In this document: positions 62,652 through 64,000 of the stretch, one piece after another | How the letters are laid out: each line of letters starts with the position of its first letter | How positions within the stretch are numbered: position 1 is the first letter of the stretch | NCBI RefSeq assembly: GCF_006346335.1 | Contig: NZ_VDMC01000001.1 | Span: 310,001-374,000 of the forward strand | Direction: 5' to 3' | DNA from: Aequorivita sinensis | Lineage (GTDB): Bacteria > Bacteroidota > Bacteroidia > Flavobacteriales > Flavobacteriaceae | DNA length: 64,000 nt | The notes under the pieces: model-generated | Databases searched by the model: none | What the model was told of the DNA's origin: nothing | What the model saw: only the letters and a program-made list of their open reading frames with translations | Program-made: the position numbers and the translations under genes

Positions 62652-64000
62652 TTATCCTACAGATCCTTCTAAACTGATTTCTAAGAGTTTTTGCGCTTCC
62701 ACTGCAAACTCCATAGGCAACTTGTTTAAAACCTCTTTCCCAAAACCATTTACTATTAAGGCAATTGCTTTTTCAGTGTCAATTCCACGTTGATTACAAT
62801 AGAAAATTTGGTCTTCACCAATTTTACTTGTAGTAGCTTCGTGTTCTATTTGAGCCGATTTGTTTTTAGATTCAATATATGGGAAGGTATGAGCCCCACA
62901 GCTATTCCCCATTAATAATGAGTCACACTGAGAGAAGTTACGCGCGTTATCTGCATTTGGATGAATTTTCACCAACCCTCGATAGCTGTTTTGAGATCTA
63001 CCAGCCGAAATACCCTTAGAGATAATCGTACTCTTAGTGTTTTTACCAATATGAATCATTTTGGTTCCAGTATCTGCTTGCTGATAATCATTTGTAACAG
63101 CAATAGAATAGAATTCACCAATTGAGTTATCTCCTTTTAAAATACAACTTGGATACTTCCAAGTAACAGCACTACCAGTTTCTACTTGTGTCCAAGAAAT
63201 TTTCGCATTCTTTTCACAAATACCTCTTTTAGTTACAAAGTTATAAACCCCTCCTTTTCCTTCTTTATCTCCTGGGTACCAGTTTTGTACTGTAGAATAC
63301 TTTATTTCAGCTCCATCTAATGCAATTAACTCTACTACTGCAGCGTGTAATTGGTTTTCATCACGACTTGGTGCTGTACAGCCTTCAAGGTAACTTACGT
63401 AACTGTCTTCATCTGCAATTACAAGCGTTCTTTCAAACTGTCCTGTACCTGCTTGATTAATTCTAAAGTAAGTAGAAAGTTCCATTGGGCAACGTACTCC
63501 TTTTGGAATATAACAGAAAGAACCATCACTAAATACTGCACTATTTAAAGCTGCGTAAAAGTTGTCTCTCTGTGGCACTACAGTACCTAAATATTTCTTT
63601 ACTAATTCAGGGTGATTTTTAATCGCCTCAGAAATAGAGCAGAAAATAATTCCTTTTTCGGCTAATGTCTTTTTAAAAGTGGTTGCCACAGAAACTGAAT
63701 CCATTACAATATCTACTGCAACTCCGGCAAGTTTCTTTTGCTCGTCTAATGAAATACCCAATCGTTTAAAAGTGTCTAACAATTCCGGATCTACCTCATC
63801 AAGACTATCGTACTTAGGTTTGCTGTTTGGTGCAGAGTAATATGAAATCGCCTGAAAGTCAGGTTTTTCATAATGTACATTTGCCCATTCTGGTTCTACC
63901 ATTTTCAACCAATAACGATATGATTCTAAACGCCACTCTGTCATCCATTCTGGCTCCTCTTTCTTTTTAGAAATTGCGCGTACTACATCTTCATTTAATC
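62652..64000 (-). CDS. sufB: Fe-S cluster assembly protein SufB (5' end outside window)
   Basis: The scaffold protein SufB, missing its N-terminal start because the gene runs off the right edge. The frame stays open to position 64000, ending upstream in [17 protein letters not shown], the usual SufB N-terminal region. The internal methionine at 63944 is not the true start. Core segments include [23 protein letters not shown]-like [36 protein letters not shown], and the C-terminal [20 protein letters not shown]. It starts the visible part of the suf operon. Confidence 0.95.
   Translation of the reverse strand, partial: LNEDVVRAISKKKEEPEWMTEWRLESYRYWLKMVEPEWANVHYEKPDFQAISYYSAPNSKPKYDSLDEVDPELLDTFKRLGISLDEQKKLAGVAVDIVMDSVSVATTFKKTLAEKGIIFCSISEAIKNHPELVKKYLGTVVPQRDNFYAALNSAVFSDGSFCYIPKGVRCPMELSTYFRINQAGTGQFERTLVIADEDSYVSYLEGCTAPSRDENQLHAAVVELIALDGAEIKYSTVQNWYPGDKEGKGGVYNFVTKRGICEKNAKISWTQVETGSAVTWKYPSCILKGDNSIGEFYSIAVTNDYQQADTGTKMIHIGKNTKSTIISKGISAGRSQNSYRGLVKIHPNADNARNFSQCDSLLMGNSCGAHTFPYIESKNKSAQIEHEATTSKIGEDQIFYCNQRGIDTEKAIALIVNGFGKEVLNKLPMEFAVEAQKLLEISLEGSVG

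Noticed and set aside
63944-63946. SufB starting at the ATG at 63944
   Set aside because: The frame stays open to the window edge and the upstream residues match the SufB N terminus, so the gene is truncated by the window.
1-64000. CRISPR arrays, insertion sequences, prophage or tRNA genes
   Set aside because: No regularly spaced repeats, transposase or integrase frames, or tRNA-like cloverleaf sequences were recognised in the intergenic regions.

Overview
The window looks like a chromosomal segment of a low-GC member of the Bacteroidota, family Flavobacteriaceae, probably marine or free-living. The signs are a type IX secretion (T9SS) cargo operon with PorP/SprF and a gliding-type C-terminal sorting domain, two TonB-dependent receptors with carboxypeptidase-like N-terminal domains, families largely confined to this phylum (DUF3078, DUF2480, DUF5689, a DksA-like protein without its zinc cysteines), promoter boxes of the Bacteroidota form TAnnTTTG, and few Shine-Dalgarno sequences. 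I cannot name a species. No tRNA, rRNA, insertion sequence, prophage or CRISPR array was seen. Almost all of the sequence is ordinary, densely coding chromosome.

Layout: 1-8.8 kb holds an SDR oxidoreductase, a CPA2 cation/proton antiporter, an MscS channel, a YeiH-type transporter and the three-part proton-translocating transhydrogenase (pntA1-pntA2-pntB). 8.9-13.5 kb holds a GreA/Rnk-like factor, glutamate dehydrogenase, and a sigma-54 response regulator with its histidine kinase. 13.6-19.3 kb holds a SYLF protein, a zinc-ribbon protein, an outer-membrane protein, a class V aminotransferase and DsbD. 19.7-26.8 kb holds two paralogous lipoproteins, ileS, a DksA-like gene, lspA and 5-formyl-THF cyclo-ligase. 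27-31 kb holds two RimK-type ATP-grasp ligases with a retropepsin-like protein and an aspartoacylase-like hydrolase. 31-40 kb holds uvrC, a patatin-Omp85 fusion, tyrosine catabolism (hmgA, hppD), a DUF3108 protein and an M23 peptidase. 40-49 kb holds two TonB receptors, a secreted nuclease-like protein and a DUF5689 lipoprotein. 49-54 kb is the T9SS cargo operon. 54.6-64 kb holds hflX, a DUF3078 protein and a long suf (Fe-S assembly) operon that runs off the right edge inside sufB.

The two most interesting observations are regulatory and enzymatic. First, between the sigma-54 activator gene and gdhA there is a near-perfect sigma-54 promoter on the minus strand facing gdhA, with two adjacent GGGGA-type dyads about 125 and 145 bp upstream of the predicted start, where enhancer sites for the adjacent activator would be expected. 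This suggests a self-contained kinase/activator/enhancer/promoter unit controlling glutamate dehydrogenase. Second, the isoleucyl-tRNA synthetase has the class I signature rearranged to G-I-H-H in place of H-x-G-H, a form linked to very strong mupirocin resistance. Other points include a duplicated RimK locus, extra envelope genes inside the suf operon, heptanucleotide repeats between sufC and sufD, and a probably leaderless uvrC.
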